NCBI GenBank assembly: GCA_938009235.1
Contig: CALLIK010000007.1
Location: 558,001 to 622,000, forward strand
Source of the DNA: an uncultured Caulobacterales bacterium
Lineage (GTDB): Bacteria > Pseudomonadota > Alphaproteobacteria > Caulobacterales > Maricaulaceae
Direction: 5' to 3'
DNA length: 64,000 nucleotides
Below, piece by piece: positions 27,695-38,100 of this stretch. Under the pieces are notes generated by a model that was not told the DNA's origin, did not search any database, and was given only the letters and a program-made list of their open reading frames with translations. Every line of letters starts with the position of its first letter. Within the stretch, counting starts at the first letter, position 1. Position numbers and translations under genes: made by a program.

Positions 27695-28840
27695 ATGCGA
27701 AGCTTACTTCTCTGTGCGGCTCTTCTTTCAATCTCTGTGGCGGCCCAAGCCGAAACAGTTAAAGGGACGACGGGATCAGAAATTGTACTCACCGAACTTG
27801 CGCAATTTGATGGTGCATGGGCGATGACGTTCATACCAGATGGTCGCCTATTGGTGACTGAACAATCCGGCGCGCTTTGGTTAGTTGGCCGCGATGGTAA
27901 GAAGTTGGGCAAGATTGGGAATGTGCCTGACGTCACGGAACGCGGCCAAGGGGGATTGGGTGACATTATTGTCGACCCTGACTTTACTAAAAACCGCCGC
28001 ATCTATATTTCTTATGTTGAACGCGATACGAATGATGAGACCCTATCAGGTGCAGTTGTAGAGCGGGCGACATTGACGCTGTCTGCGCGCGGCGGATCAT
28101 TGATCAAACGTGAGCGCGTTTGGACGCAGTCGCCCAAAATGACAGGCAATGGTCATTACGGACATCGCATGGCGTTTAGTCCCGAAACGGCAAAAGACGG
28201 CGGTGGCTATCTCTATATTACGTCGGGGGATCGCCAGAAATTCACACCCGCGCAGAACATGGACATGACCTTGGGTAAGGTCATCAGGCTTAATCCTGAT
28301 GGGTCCACACCTGAAGATAATCCCTTTGCTGATCAAGCGGGTGTCACGGGGCAAATCTGGACGCTGGGGCATCGCAACCCTTTGGGCGTCGATTTCGATG
28401 AGCAGGGACGGTTATGGGTTCATGAAATGGGACCGAGGCATGGAGATGAATTGAATCACATTGTTCGCGCCTCCAATTATGGATATCCGATTGTCTCGAA
28501 TGGCAATCACTATTCGGGCGTCGAAATCCCTGATCATGACGAGAACCCTGTTTTCAAAGCGCCCTCTGCATTTTGGGTTCCCGCCATTAGCCCCGCAGGT
28601 TTCACAATCTACGATGGGTCGCAATTTTCGGATTGGAAGGGCAACGGATTTATTGGAGGGATGTCGTCTCAGGCTTTAGTTCGTGTTGAGTTCGATGAAG
28701 GCAAACGAGGCCCGACAGCCAAAGAGGCAGAACGGTTTGAATGGGGCAAACGTATTCGTGAGGTCGAGACGGGCCTCGATGGTGCGCTCTATGTGCTAGA
28801 AGATAATGACGGACGGTTGTTGAAGATCACGCCGAAATAG
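27695..28840 (+). CDS. PQQ-dependent aldose sugar dehydrogenase (GSDH family), secreted
   Basis: 381 residues. A signal peptide (MRSLLLCAALLSISVAAQAE) precedes a six-bladed propeller of the soluble glucose/sorbosone dehydrogenase family. Landmarks are LAQFDGAWAMTFIPDGRLLVTEQSGALW, GLGDIIVDPDF, NGHYGHRMAFSP (catalytic-histidine region), GQIWTLGHRNPLGVDFDEQGRLWVHEMGPRHGDELN and NYGYPIVSNGNHY (split motifs of PQQ/calcium sites). The periplasmic enzyme oxidises aldoses and feeds the respiratory chain. Substrate cannot be predicted. Confidence 0.9.
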   Translation: MRSLLLCAALLSISVAAQAETVKGTTGSEIVLTELAQFDGAWAMTFIPDGRLLVTEQSGALWLVGRDGKKLGKIGNVPDVTERGQGGLGDIIVDPDFTKNRRIYISYVERDTNDETLSGAVVERATLTLSARGGSLIKRERVWTQSPKMTGNGHYGHRMAFSPETAKDGGGYLYITSGDRQKFTPAQNMDMTLGKVIRLNPDGSTPEDNPFADQAGVTGQIWTLGHRNPLGVDFDEQGRLWVHEMGPRHGDELNHIVRASNYGYPIVSNGNHYSGVEIPDHDENPVFKAPSAFWVPAISPAGFTIYDGSQFSDWKGNGFIGGMSSQALVRVEFDEGKRGPTAKEAERFEWGKRIREVETGLDGALYVLEDNDGRLLKITPK

Positions 28841-28852
28841 TCAGTAGACCCT

Positions 28853-28882
28853 TCACGCTCGACGAAAGCCGAGCGTGAAGAT
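28853..28882. terminator. Hairpin between convergent genes
   Basis: CTTCACGCTCG and CGAGCGTGAAG form an 11-base perfect stem with a seven-base loop between the sugar dehydrogenase and sulfatase stops. There is only a weak A/T tail, so this is a probable but not classical bidirectional terminator. Confidence 0.6.
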
Positions 28883-28889
28883 TTAAAGT

Positions 28890-30872
28890 TTAGGGTGTTG
28901 CAACGTTGAACCACAATTCAGGCGTATCTAATGCTGTGAGATAATCTCTCGCGGCCAATGGATTGCCTTTGAGGCTAATCTCTCCAGCTTTCATCAATTC
29001 ACCAAATTCCGCTTGGCGTCCCAGTAATTTATCAAATGCTGTCCGTGTTAATGTGACTGTCACGGCTGGGTCATCAGAGAGGGTAGGGCGCGCGAGGGCT
29101 GTTGATTGATTGACCTCTATCGCAAATTCTTCGTTCGTGTCCGTGAAGATGAAGTTGAGCGTCTTCGGTGTCTTTGAGACTTTTGAGCCGTCAAACCTAA
29201 CGGCCATGGCGTCCAATAAAACGCGTGTTGGAACTGAACGCAGGACATCCGCGTTCCCGGGGTTGGTTGCATCTCTGGCGACTAGCCCGATACGTAACTC
29301 CTGCGCGCCCGTAAGGTAGTAACTCCGCCATGCGCCGCTCTCCGCTTGATATCCCATTTGCTCATAAGTGGCGGCTAACCAGTCTTTTGCGGACTGACCG
29401 CCTTGCTTGGCGAACACAAGATGGTTCAATACTTCTGCCGCCCAACGGAAATCACCCGCTTCATAGGCGTCGATACCTGTACTAAGAACCGCATCTGAAC
29501 CGCCCATCGCAGCTACATATTTCGTGGCGGCTGTCTCTGGCGGAAGCTTATGGTAATCCGCAGGCACGCCCGACCACCATCCAAAGTAATGTTGATAGAC
29601 CGCTTTTGAGTTGTGATTCAGCGTGCCGTAATATCCGCGTGCGCCAAAGTTGCGCGAGAGAAATTCAGGCTCTTTCATTGTCTCCGCAGCTTCAACTTGT
29701 CCCGCGCCGCCATTGGCTGCGCGCAGGGTCGCGTCATGGACATAGCGATAGATATCGCGCTGATGTTTCAAATGTGTTTGCACACGGTCTGTTCCCCATT
29801 TTGGCCAATGATGACTGGCGAGGGTGATGTCTGACTTTGCGCCATATGCAGCCAACATGGCATCAATACCTTGTGACCATGCCAACGCATCGCGAGATTT
29901 CGCGCCGCGCGGGGTCAACACGTTGTGGAAGGTTCCGCTCGCGACCTCTGCTGTGTGGAGAGCTTTGAAGTCAGGTAGATAAAAAATGAATTCGCTAGGC
30001 GCCTCTGTGCCGCCCATATCCATGAATTCAAATCTCACGCCGTCGATTGTTTTCTGTGTTGTACCGCCGCCTAACTCTTCTGTTGGCATAATGAGGCTGA
30101 CATTGCCGCGGGGTAGGCCAGGGCCGAGACCAGAACTGACATGCCCTAATGGGCTGCGAGGTAAGGTGGAGCCGAACATGAGTGTCGCGCGGCGCGTCAT
30201 ATGATTTCCTGCCAGAACATTTTCGCTCACGGCTTCATCTGAAAAATGCTGTGGTGCAATGATGGGAACATCGCCTGCACCGTCAGGCAGGACTCCACGC
30301 GCGCCGCCGAAATGATCGGCATGACTATGTGTGTAGAGCAGGGCAGAGACTGGACGTTCACCCAATGTGTCATTGGCGAGTTTTAGCGCGGCGCGGCCTG
30401 TTTCTATATTTGTGAGGGGGTCGATCACGATCCAACCCGTGTCGCCCTTAATCAATGTCATGACGGAGAGATCATACCCGCGCACTTGGTAAAGTCCCGG
30501 GGCGACTTCGAACAGGCCATGTTTTGCAACGAGCTTCCCTTGCCGCCAAAGTGAAGGATTGACAGTTTCAGGCGCTTCGCCTGTCAGGAAGTCATATTGT
30601 TCAATTTCCCAGACAGGTTTGCCGTCATCGTCTAAAATTGCAGGCGTCGTAATAGACGCGAGAAACCCCCGCGAGGCATCTTCGAAATCTTGTTGGTCTG
30701 AGAGGGGTAAGGCGTTGGCCAAATTTGTGTTCGACGTTCTCGTGGAGCTGGCAACAAACCCTGGCGCCGGGGCTTTGGATGTAGAGCTATCCAATTGCGA
30801 TGAACCAAGCGGCGCGTCGGCTGAACAGGCCGCTAAAGTCAGAGCTGAGCCAAGCAAGAGTGTTCTAAGCAT
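28890..30872 (-). CDS. Alkyl sulfatase (SdsA-type metallo-beta-lactamase fold), lipoprotein
   Basis: About 661 residues. The start MLRTLLLGSALTLAACSA, with GGGGA five bases upstream, gives a lipobox; an ATG 12 bases earlier is also possible. The binuclear zinc motif THSHADHFGGARG, the second metal ligands in ASGTFHNVLTPRG and HHWPKWG, and the dimerisation region fit SdsA1-like sulfatases that release sulfate from primary alkyl sulfates. The C-terminal 120 residues are an SCP2-like lipid-binding domain (FDGSKVSKTPKTLNFIFTD...MKAGEISLKGN). A marine or surfactant-exposed lifestyle would fit. Whether it desulfates natural alkyl sulfates is unknown. Confidence 0.9.
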   Translation of the reverse strand: MLRTLLLGSALTLAACSADAPLGSSQLDSSTSKAPAPGFVASSTRTSNTNLANALPLSDQQDFEDASRGFLASITTPAILDDDGKPVWEIEQYDFLTGEAPETVNPSLWRQGKLVAKHGLFEVAPGLYQVRGYDLSVMTLIKGDTGWIVIDPLTNIETGRAALKLANDTLGERPVSALLYTHSHADHFGGARGVLPDGAGDVPIIAPQHFSDEAVSENVLAGNHMTRRATLMFGSTLPRSPLGHVSSGLGPGLPRGNVSLIMPTEELGGGTTQKTIDGVRFEFMDMGGTEAPSEFIFYLPDFKALHTAEVASGTFHNVLTPRGAKSRDALAWSQGIDAMLAAYGAKSDITLASHHWPKWGTDRVQTHLKHQRDIYRYVHDATLRAANGGAGQVEAAETMKEPEFLSRNFGARGYYGTLNHNSKAVYQHYFGWWSGVPADYHKLPPETAATKYVAAMGGSDAVLSTGIDAYEAGDFRWAAEVLNHLVFAKQGGQSAKDWLAATYEQMGYQAESGAWRSYYLTGAQELRIGLVARDATNPGNADVLRSVPTRVLLDAMAVRFDGSKVSKTPKTLNFIFTDTNEEFAIEVNQSTALARPTLSDDPAVTVTLTRTAFDKLLGRQAEFGELMKAGEISLKGNPLAARDYLTALDTPELWFNVATP

Positions 30873-30938
30873 AAAAATCCCCATCCGTTTTACGGACAGG
30901 GATAGCATGATTTTCTTGTGTGGAAAGGTAAGTTGGAC

Positions 30939-31466
30939 CTAGCCTTTATAATTATTGATTCCTGAGAGGATCATTTCGCCAGCTTTTTCAGCGCTACCCC
31001 AACCCAATACTTTGACCCATTTGTCTTTCTCAAGATCTTTATAGTGGGCAAAGAAATGTGGAATTCGGTCTTGTAAAACTTGCGGTAAATCAGTGTAACT
31101 TTTGATTTTGTTATAATACTGCGTTAAATTACTATGCGGCACAGCAACAATTTTTTCATCCATTCCTGCTTCATCTTCCATCAGTAACACACCGATAGGA
31201 CGAGCGCGCACAACGCATCCAGGCATCAATGCACGTTGTCCAACAACCAAAATATCTGTTGGGTCACCGTCATCTGATAAAGTATGCGGAAGAAACCCGT
31301 AATTACAAGGATAGCGCATAGCTGTGTAGAGGAACCGGTCTACAAACATGGCTCCAGAGGCTTTATCCATCTCGTATTTGATAGGTTCGCCACCTAGTGG
31401 CACTTCGATGATTGCATTGACATCGAATGGTGGATTTTCGCCAACGGGAATTTTACTCATATCCAT
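30939..31466 (-). CDS. ppa: Inorganic pyrophosphatase (family I)
   Basis: Soluble Mg-dependent enzyme of 175 residues. Motifs are EVPLGGEPIKYEMDKASGAMFVDRFL (active-site Glu, Lys and Arg region), YPCNYGFLPHTLSDDGDPTDILVV with the DxDPxD acidic cluster, and the later FFAHYKDLEKDKWVKVLGW. It is normal in length and motif set. An AGAGGA ribosome site lies upstream of the first ATG. Along with the membrane pyrophosphatase nearby it gives the cell two ways to remove pyrophosphate. Confidence 0.96.
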   Translation of the reverse strand: MDMSKIPVGENPPFDVNAIIEVPLGGEPIKYEMDKASGAMFVDRFLYTAMRYPCNYGFLPHTLSDDGDPTDILVVGQRALMPGCVVRARPIGVLLMEDEAGMDEKIVAVPHSNLTQYYNKIKSYTDLPQVLQDRIPHFFAHYKDLEKDKWVKVLGWGSAEKAGEMILSGINNYKG

Positions 31467-31530
31467 GGGATATTAGGTCCTCTTTAAGTTCGGGGTCGTT
31501 CTACCTTCGCCCCTTCTGATTGCAAAGGGT

Positions 31531-32148
31531 TTATGCCGTAGAGAAGACTGCAAATATCCCTGACGCGATCATTACAACGCCGATTAAGACGTTAAAAACA
31601 CGGCCTGTACGGGGGTTTTGTAAAAACCTGCGAATATTTTGGGCCGCATATGCATAAATGGATAGACCAAATAACTCTAAAACGGTCACAGTCAGCAGCA
31701 TCACTAGGAATTGAGGCGCGAGTGATGTCTCGGGTTGGAAATAGAGTGGAAGCAACATTCCAAAATAGACCAATGGCATAGGAGATGTGATCTGTAGCAA
31801 AAACCCTTTGGCATACAGGCGTCCACGTTTCGGTGCGTCACCTGGATCAGGGTCTAATCGCGGTAAGGGGCCTATCATAACAGAAATCGCCATCCATCCA
31901 AGGACAAGAATACCCAACACTTTCAGAGTTAATGTCGCATTTGGATAAATCTCAAACAATGCCGCCGTACCGCTCGCCGCTAAGATCAGCCACAATACAT
32001 TTGCAGAGGCAACGCCAAACGCAGGTAAGAGTGCAGGTTTAAAGCCGTAACGAAAGGAGGACGCCAGCACGATCATGACCGCAGGACCGGGCGTTAATCC
32101 ACCTGTAAAAAACAGAGCCACTAGGCTTAGCCAGACCTCGAATTCCAT
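31531..32148 (-). CDS. LysE/RhtB family amino-acid exporter
   Basis: 205 residues with six hydrophobic helices and the family's N-terminal FFTGGLTPGPAVMIVLASSFRYGFKPAL motif (TPGPxxxxV...G...G). A further conserved SPMPLVYFGMLLPLYF lies in the middle. Members export amino acids or homoserine lactones; the substrate is not predictable. It is divergent from the ExoD-family gene and separated from ppa by about 65 bases. Confidence 0.88.
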   Translation of the reverse strand: MEFEVWLSLVALFFTGGLTPGPAVMIVLASSFRYGFKPALLPAFGVASANVLWLILAASGTAALFEIYPNATLTLKVLGILVLGWMAISVMIGPLPRLDPDPGDAPKRGRLYAKGFLLQITSPMPLVYFGMLLPLYFQPETSLAPQFLVMLLTVTVLELFGLSIYAYAAQNIRRFLQNPRTGRVFNVLIGVVMIASGIFAVFSTA

Positions 32149-32203
32149 TTTATTTACGCATCCTATTAAAAACGAGCTTGCGCCCTAGCGTCATAAACCA
32201 CAT

Positions 32204-32860
32204 TTGTCACTTGTGATAGATAAACCAAACACTAAAAATATACCTGAACCTAATGGGTCTAACGCTCAAGGCGATACGCCGCTGCAAAGCGTGATGGACC
32301 ATATTGAATTGACGCTGGACGGCGCTGAGGCAGTTGACTTAAAAACGGTCGTTGAAGCTTTTGGAAATCGAGCCTTCGGTCCCGTTATGGTGTTGTGTGG
32401 CTTATGTATGATGACCCCACTGGGTATGTTGCCAGGTATTCCACCTGCCTTTGGTGTGATCGTTATGGTTTTTGCAGGACAGCTTCTCTTTAGGCGAAAA
32501 ACACCTTGGATGCCTGAAGTCCTGCGGCGTGTTAAAATACCCGCGAGCAAACTTTTGTCGGTACAAAAAAAAGTTAGGCCATTTCTTGCGAAAATAGACT
32601 CCATTATTAGACCGCGTATACTTTGGGCCACGACAGGACCTGCGCAGGTTGTGGTGTCATTATTCGCTATACTGTTGTCACTGACATTTTTTCTGTTGGG
32701 TCTGGTGCCTTTTGGCGTTGTGCCTTCAGCGGCTATTGTTTTGTTGTTAGGCTTAGGGATCACGGCGCGAGATGGGCTTCTCATTATAATCGGTTTAAGC
32801 TTAAGTCTTGGTGTTTTTATCGGATCTGGATCTCTACTTATTAAGCTCATCACGGGTTAA
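32204..32860 (+). CDS. ExoD family membrane protein
   Basis: 218 residues. After a polar N-terminus come the ExoD-type segments LKTVVEAFGNRAFGPVMVLCGL, TPLGMLPGIPPAFGVIVMVFAGQLLF and, near the C-terminus, three hydrophobic helices ending SLLIKLITG. ExoD in rhizobia affects exopolysaccharide production, but the biochemical role is unknown. The first usable codon is a TTG at 32204; a GTG three codons later is equally possible. Confidence 0.8.
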   Translation: MSLVIDKPNTKNIPEPNGSNAQGDTPLQSVMDHIELTLDGAEAVDLKTVVEAFGNRAFGPVMVLCGLCMMTPLGMLPGIPPAFGVIVMVFAGQLLFRRKTPWMPEVLRRVKIPASKLLSVQKKVRPFLAKIDSIIRPRILWATTGPAQVVVSLFAILLSLTFFLLGLVPFGVVPSAAIVLLLGLGITARDGLLIIIGLSLSLGVFIGSGSLLIKLITG

Positions 32861-33041
32861 TTGGGCGAACTTGCCTTTAAAACTTTACAGCAATTTTGAT
32901 CAAATAAGACGATGTTCATGACGCTTAGTTTTTAGTAATGTTACATGACGGCCTGATAAGAGGACGCGAATATTAAACTGACGTTAAGCCTGAACCGTTA
33001 CGTTTATCTCTGATACCTTATTTATTGTGTAGGAGTGCCTC

Positions 33042-33524
33042 ATGTCCGCAACTCGATTATCTATCTTTGCATTAGCCGCCGTTTCGCTCGCATTTGGTGC
33101 ACAAGCACAGGCTCTCGACGCGAAACAAACGGTTCAAAAAGAAGTCACTGTGCAGCAAGAGGATGGTACCACGATCACAAAACTTGTATCAGCTGATCTG
33201 GTCACACCTGGCGAGAAAATCGTATATACTGTTAGTTATACGAATGATGATGCAAAACCTGCAACAGACTTAGTACTCGCGATGCCTGTTCCAGCAAACG
33301 TCCGCTTTCAAGAAGGCTCTGCCGATCGTGATGGTGCTGTTGTGCGTTACTCTACTGATGGCGGTTCTACCTTTAGCGAAAGAGAGTCGCTGACTCTTCC
33401 GACGGTTGGTGGCGGTACACGGTCTGCGAATTCCGATGATATCACGGATATACAATGGCGAATTGCAGGGCCTGTTGCCGTAGGTTCAACCGACTCAATT
33501 AGATTTATGGCTCGTCTGAAATAA
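33042..33524 (+). CDS. Secreted DUF11-like single-domain protein
   Basis: 160 residues: a signal peptide (FALAAVSLAFGAQAQA) and one DUF11-type beta domain with KEVTVQQEDG, LVTPGEKIVYTVSYTNDDAKPATDLVLAMPVPANVRFQEGSA (split motif) and WRIAGPVAVGSTDSIRF. The domain is typical of extracellular adhesin-like or S-layer-like proteins. An AGGAG ribosome site lies upstream. A strong terminator follows, so it is its own transcript, but it adjoins two more secreted genes with related domains. Confidence 0.82.
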   Translation: MSATRLSIFALAAVSLAFGAQAQALDAKQTVQKEVTVQQEDGTTITKLVSADLVTPGEKIVYTVSYTNDDAKPATDLVLAMPVPANVRFQEGSADRDGAVVRYSTDGGSTFSERESLTLPTVGGGTRSANSDDITDIQWRIAGPVAVGSTDSIRFMARLK

Positions 33525-33550
33525 AATAATTTACATTGATTAAGACTTTA

Positions 33551-33582
33551 AACTGTAGCTCATGGCTGCAGTTTTTTTTTGT
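33551..33582 (+). terminator. Rho-independent terminator after the DUF11-like gene
   Basis: AACTGTAGC and GGCTGCAGTT pair (one G-U) around a short loop, followed by nine or more T. Confidence 0.88.
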
Positions 33583-33802
33583 TATAATTAAATCGAAATT
33601 AAAAAAAATACTAATAAAATGTAAATAACAATCTATGCCGCTGCCGCTAAAATATTGAAATATTGACATAAAGCATCGTTCAAGAGATTTTGAGGAAAGC
33701 TTGAATGCGTTTAATTTTTGTTGTGTTAACTATGCTGCTTTGCACGCATTTAACCATCCTCCTGTAAAAGAACCAAGCAACTAACAACTTGGAACTAGAA
33801 AC

Positions 33803-34990
33803 ATGTCAAAATTGAAATTGATGAAAGGGTTACTGGGCGCATCAGCACTCACGGTTCTTTCCACGGGAACAGCCTTTGCGCAGAACAACTTCACAGCGGC
33901 TGAAACGGATGTAGAGAACACATTCACTTTAAACTATAACGTCGGAACAGTGGCTCAGCCTGAAATCTGTACGAGTGATGACATTGGGTGTTCTGACACG
34001 CCAACAGTATTCGCGGTTGACCGCTTAGTAAATGTTACTGTTGCAGCCTCTAGCCCTACGACCACTGTGGCACCAACTCAAACGGATGCAATTTTGACAT
34101 ATACTGTCGTTAATAATGGTAACGATACGCATGCCTACTTCTTGGAAACTGAAGTTGTAGGAACAAATGGCGCACCACTATTGGCTGATAATTTTGATTC
34201 TGTAACACCGACAAGCGGTCAAGCTGTTATTCAAGTCTCCACAGATGGCATTACATTTACTGATTATGACCCAGCCAATCCTCCTGTACTTGCACCAGAT
34301 GCAGTCCTTACTGTGCGTGTTTTACAGGACATCCCAAGTGGTGTGACAGATGAGCAACGAGCTGAAATCATTTTGATTGCTGATACGCGTGATGAAACAG
34401 CCCCTTTTGCTGCGACAGTTAATGACGCTGGCGGAATCAATGATCCTCTAGTTACCGAAAATGTTCTAGCTGACTTAGATGGCCCAGCAGACAATGCGAG
34501 TGATGATCTTGAAGATGGAGCGCATTCAGCTCTCTCTGCTTATCTTGTTGCAGCTGCAGAAATTAGTGCCGTCAAAACGGTTCACGCAGTGCCGGATGAC
34601 CACTGTACAGGTGGTAGCGATTTAGCGGCTTCTGGTCCAGGCGCTTACATCCCTCCAACAGCTGACGACACTTTATATTTCATACCAGGTGCCTGTATCG
34701 AATATCGCATAACAGTCTCTAATGACGGAACTGAAGCTGGCGTTGCAATTGAACTCGAAGACTACATTCAAAATGATATGCAGTTTGTAGATGCTAAAAT
34801 GTACGGTTTTAGTGCGGGATCAATTCCTGCTACTTCACCAACTGCTGATTACACGGGTGCGGGTGCGGTGTGTGTAAATCCAGGAAGCGCATGTGAAGTG
34901 GAAGTAAATGCCGCGGTTTTAGATGGTAAGGCTACGCCTGCTGCGACCGCGACGACTGCAACACTCGTTATTCGGATGTTAATCCCATAG
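33803..34990 (+). CDS. Secreted beta-rich protein, part of the DUF11/barrel locus
   Basis: 395 residues. A clear signal peptide (LLGASALTVLSTGTAFAQ) precedes an acidic, Thr/Ala/Val-rich protein. Two regions resemble DUF11-like immunoglobulin-type folds: around residues 70-190 (AILTYTVVNNGNDTHAYFLETEV) and 255-395 (ISAVKTVHAVP..., CIEYRITVSNDGTEAGVAIELEDYI). Several cysteines (EICTSDDIGC, DDHCTGG, GACIEY, AVCVNPGSACEV) suggest disulfides. It lies 160 bases before the 1,700-residue barrel gene. Function not known; a surface or extracellular structural role is likely. Confidence 0.78.
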   Translation: MSKLKLMKGLLGASALTVLSTGTAFAQNNFTAAETDVENTFTLNYNVGTVAQPEICTSDDIGCSDTPTVFAVDRLVNVTVAASSPTTTVAPTQTDAILTYTVVNNGNDTHAYFLETEVVGTNGAPLLADNFDSVTPTSGQAVIQVSTDGITFTDYDPANPPVLAPDAVLTVRVLQDIPSGVTDEQRAEIILIADTRDETAPFAATVNDAGGINDPLVTENVLADLDGPADNASDDLEDGAHSALSAYLVAAAEISAVKTVHAVPDDHCTGGSDLAASGPGAYIPPTADDTLYFIPGACIEYRITVSNDGTEAGVAIELEDYIQNDMQFVDAKMYGFSAGSIPATSPTADYTGAGAVCVNPGSACEVEVNAAVLDGKATPAATATTATLVIRMLIP

Positions 34991-35019
34991 GGATCTAGAT
35001 CCGGTTTTAGTTGATGCAG

Positions 35020-35055
35020 GTCGTGCTACCGAATGTTTCGGAGCACGGCCAAATC
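35020..35055 (+). promoter_or_regulatory. Hairpin in the leader of the giant barrel gene
   Basis: CGTGCT(A)CCGAA faces TTCGGAGCACG in the 165-base gap before the 1,700-residue gene. It is a stable stem without an immediate T-run. It may stabilise the mRNA or act as a weak attenuator between the two secreted-protein genes. Confidence 0.4.
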
Positions 35056-35154
35056 AACGGTCATGTGGGGATATTTTTGTCGAAAATCGACAAAGAGTGA
35101 TACCGCATGGGCGAATGAAGCCGCCTAGTTTGATCCTGAATTCAAATCGAATTT

Positions 35155-38100
35155 ATGACATTTAAACACTCACATATCACAGGACTACTTGTTCTCGCCA
35201 CTACGGCCTGGGTTGGTGCATCTTCTTCGCTCGTTTACGCGCAAGATGATCTTGCTGCTCGGAACTATGGTACGGAAGTCGTCAATGTTGCGTCCATGAC
35301 GTATACAGTTGGAGCTGAGACACGTTCGGTGAGGCCTGAAGCTGCCGTATTTGTAATCAGACCTCCTGCTACACCTGCGGTCATTGAGTTTTTTCGTCAT
35401 GCACCTACGGCCACCGACCCTATATTACGGGCAATCAATGGTTCTGATTACAGCCCATCAGGTCAATTAGATGGACCTTTTACAACAACAGGCAATCCGA
35501 TCACTACTGGCGGTCAGATAGTAGATTTGTCTTCGCCTATTCCATTAATTTCTGCGACGACCTATCTTGCAGGCGAACTCATGTATGTCAGTGTTACGGA
35601 TGCAGGACGAAACTTAAATAGTACCGAAATAGACACTGTTGTGATTACGGTAAACGCGAGTAATGGCGATGCAATTACACTGCGTTTATATGAATCCGGA
35701 CCTGATTCAGGCGAGTTTTTTGCTTACTTGCCATCGACAGACGCGCAATCAGATCAAAACGATAACACAATTACCGCGGACGGAAATACGCAGCTGACAG
35801 CGACTTACGTAGATATTTTTGACAGCACCGATGTGAAGGTTGATACAGCAGTTCTCAACCCTCTGAACCGTGTTTTTTCTTCGGTTGATGGAACGAGCAT
35901 TGATGAAGCTGTCGTGACGTTAATCAATTTGGACACAGGCACCAGAGCTATTGTTTATGGCGTTGATGGGTTCTCCTCTTTTCCATCAGAAGTTACGTCA
36001 GGAGAAGACAGTGTAGATTCGGCGGGCTTGATCTACGATAATGATATCGGTGAGTTTCGTTTCCCTGTTGTCGAGGCAGGAACATATCGTATCGAAGTTG
36101 AACCTCCAGAAGGATTTAATTTTTCAACTGTCGTCAGCCCAGAGAACTTAGGTGTTCTAAGCCAACAAAAGGGCTTTGTTGTTACGGAGGCCTCTTTAGG
36201 TGAAACATTTACGGTTTCCGAGACAGGTCCACTTCGTTTTGATGTACCGTTAGATCCTGAGAGCAGTTTGGTCGTAACAAAAACTGCAGATCAACCGACG
36301 GCTGATGTTGGTGATTATATTAACTACACAGTGACTATCCGAAATTCGGGTGTTTCGGCGGCTCCGGTTCGTTTGTACGATACTTTGCCAATAGGTTTCC
36401 GATATGTTGCAGGTACAACACGTGTAGAGTCTGTCGTCAGCGAAAACCCATTAGTTTCAGACGATGCAACCTTGCTAACTTTTGATATGAATATTCTAGA
36501 GCCTGGTGAAACGGCAACGCTAGATTATGCTCTTTTCGTAGGGCCTGGTGCGCATTTGGGTGATGCTGTGAACGAAGCCGTTGTACGCGATGCAACTTTG
36601 GAACAAGTTTCGAATATAGCGCGAGCAAGCATTCGTTTGCGAGAAGACCTTTTGCGTTCAACCAGTACAATCATCGGACGTATTACAGAAAAAAGCTGTG
36701 ATGGTGACACCGATTGGGTGCGGCCTATTGATAAGGGTGTCGGGGTAAATGGCGTTCGGATATATACAGAAACGGGTGCCTACACAGTCTCTGATGCCAA
36801 TGGCTTGTTTCACTTCGAAGGCATAACTGAAGGCACGCATGTGGTTCAGGTTGACGAAGAAACCTTGCCTCAAGGTTTTGAGTTGATGACGTGTGAAGAA
36901 AACACGCGATATGCTGGTGCCATGAACTCAAAGTTCATTGATGTTCAAGGCGGCGGAATCTGGCGTGCAAACTTCTACCTTAAACAAACGGGTGAAATTG
37001 CTGAGGTTGCGGAGGAGGTCTCATTTAATGATGCGACTGAGCATCTTGATTTTGATGCGAAGTGGTTAGCTGAGCAAGATTCAACATCTGAATGGGCATA
37101 CCCGTCTAGTGACCGTACGCCTTCATCTCCTTCTACACATGTCGGCATTAAACATGCGACGGGGCACAAAGTCGTCATACGTTTGAACGATCAAGATATT
37201 GAAGGTTATTACTATCAAGGTCGCGATACTAGCGCTGATGGAGATGTTCAGATTTCCAGATGGCGCGGGTTGCCATTGCAAGACGGGCGAAATGTTTTCT
37301 TAGCAGATATCTTTAATTCTAACGGAACTAAGGTCGACACGCTTCGTGAAGAAATTTGGTATGTGAAAAATATTGCGCGAGCAATCCCTGTTCCAGATCA
37401 ATCTATATTGGTTGCGGATGGCCGGACGTCGCCCGTCATTGCGATCCGCATGGAAGATCAATCAGGTCGCCCAGTTCATGCTGGACGTATCACGACCATT
37501 AATCTTGAATCGCCTTACCGTCTATATGACGAAAGCGGTGACAACCGTTTGCGTGAGCAAACACAAGAATTATCTGCCCCGCTTTCAAATCGAAGAGATT
37601 TTTCTGTTGGAGCAGATGGAATATTGCGCGTGCCTTTGGAGCCAACGCTTCGAACGGGTAAAGTTACGGTTATTGCAACCTTGGACACTGGGCGTGAAAT
37701 CCCCATTTATATGTATCTTGAGCCTGAAAAGCGCGACTGGATTCTGGTTGGTTTGGCCGAAGGATCAGCTGCCCTACAGGATATTGAAGGCAACATTAAT
37801 GCCTCTGCGGGTAATGCAGATGATATTGTAGCGGACGGGCGCGTCGCGTTTTTTGCTAAGGGCATGATCAAGGGCAATTGGTTGATGACGCTGGCCGTTG
37901 ATACCGATACGAACAGAGGGACACGTGACAGTGAGTTTTCTGGAGAAATTGACCCGAATGCTTATTACACAATTTATGGTGACCAGACCTATCAAGACTT
38001 TGAAGGTGTCTCTCGTTACCCTCTGTTTGTGAAGCTAGAGAAACGTCAAGCCTATGCTTTGTTCGGTGATTATGACACGAATATCACTGAAGGCAGATTG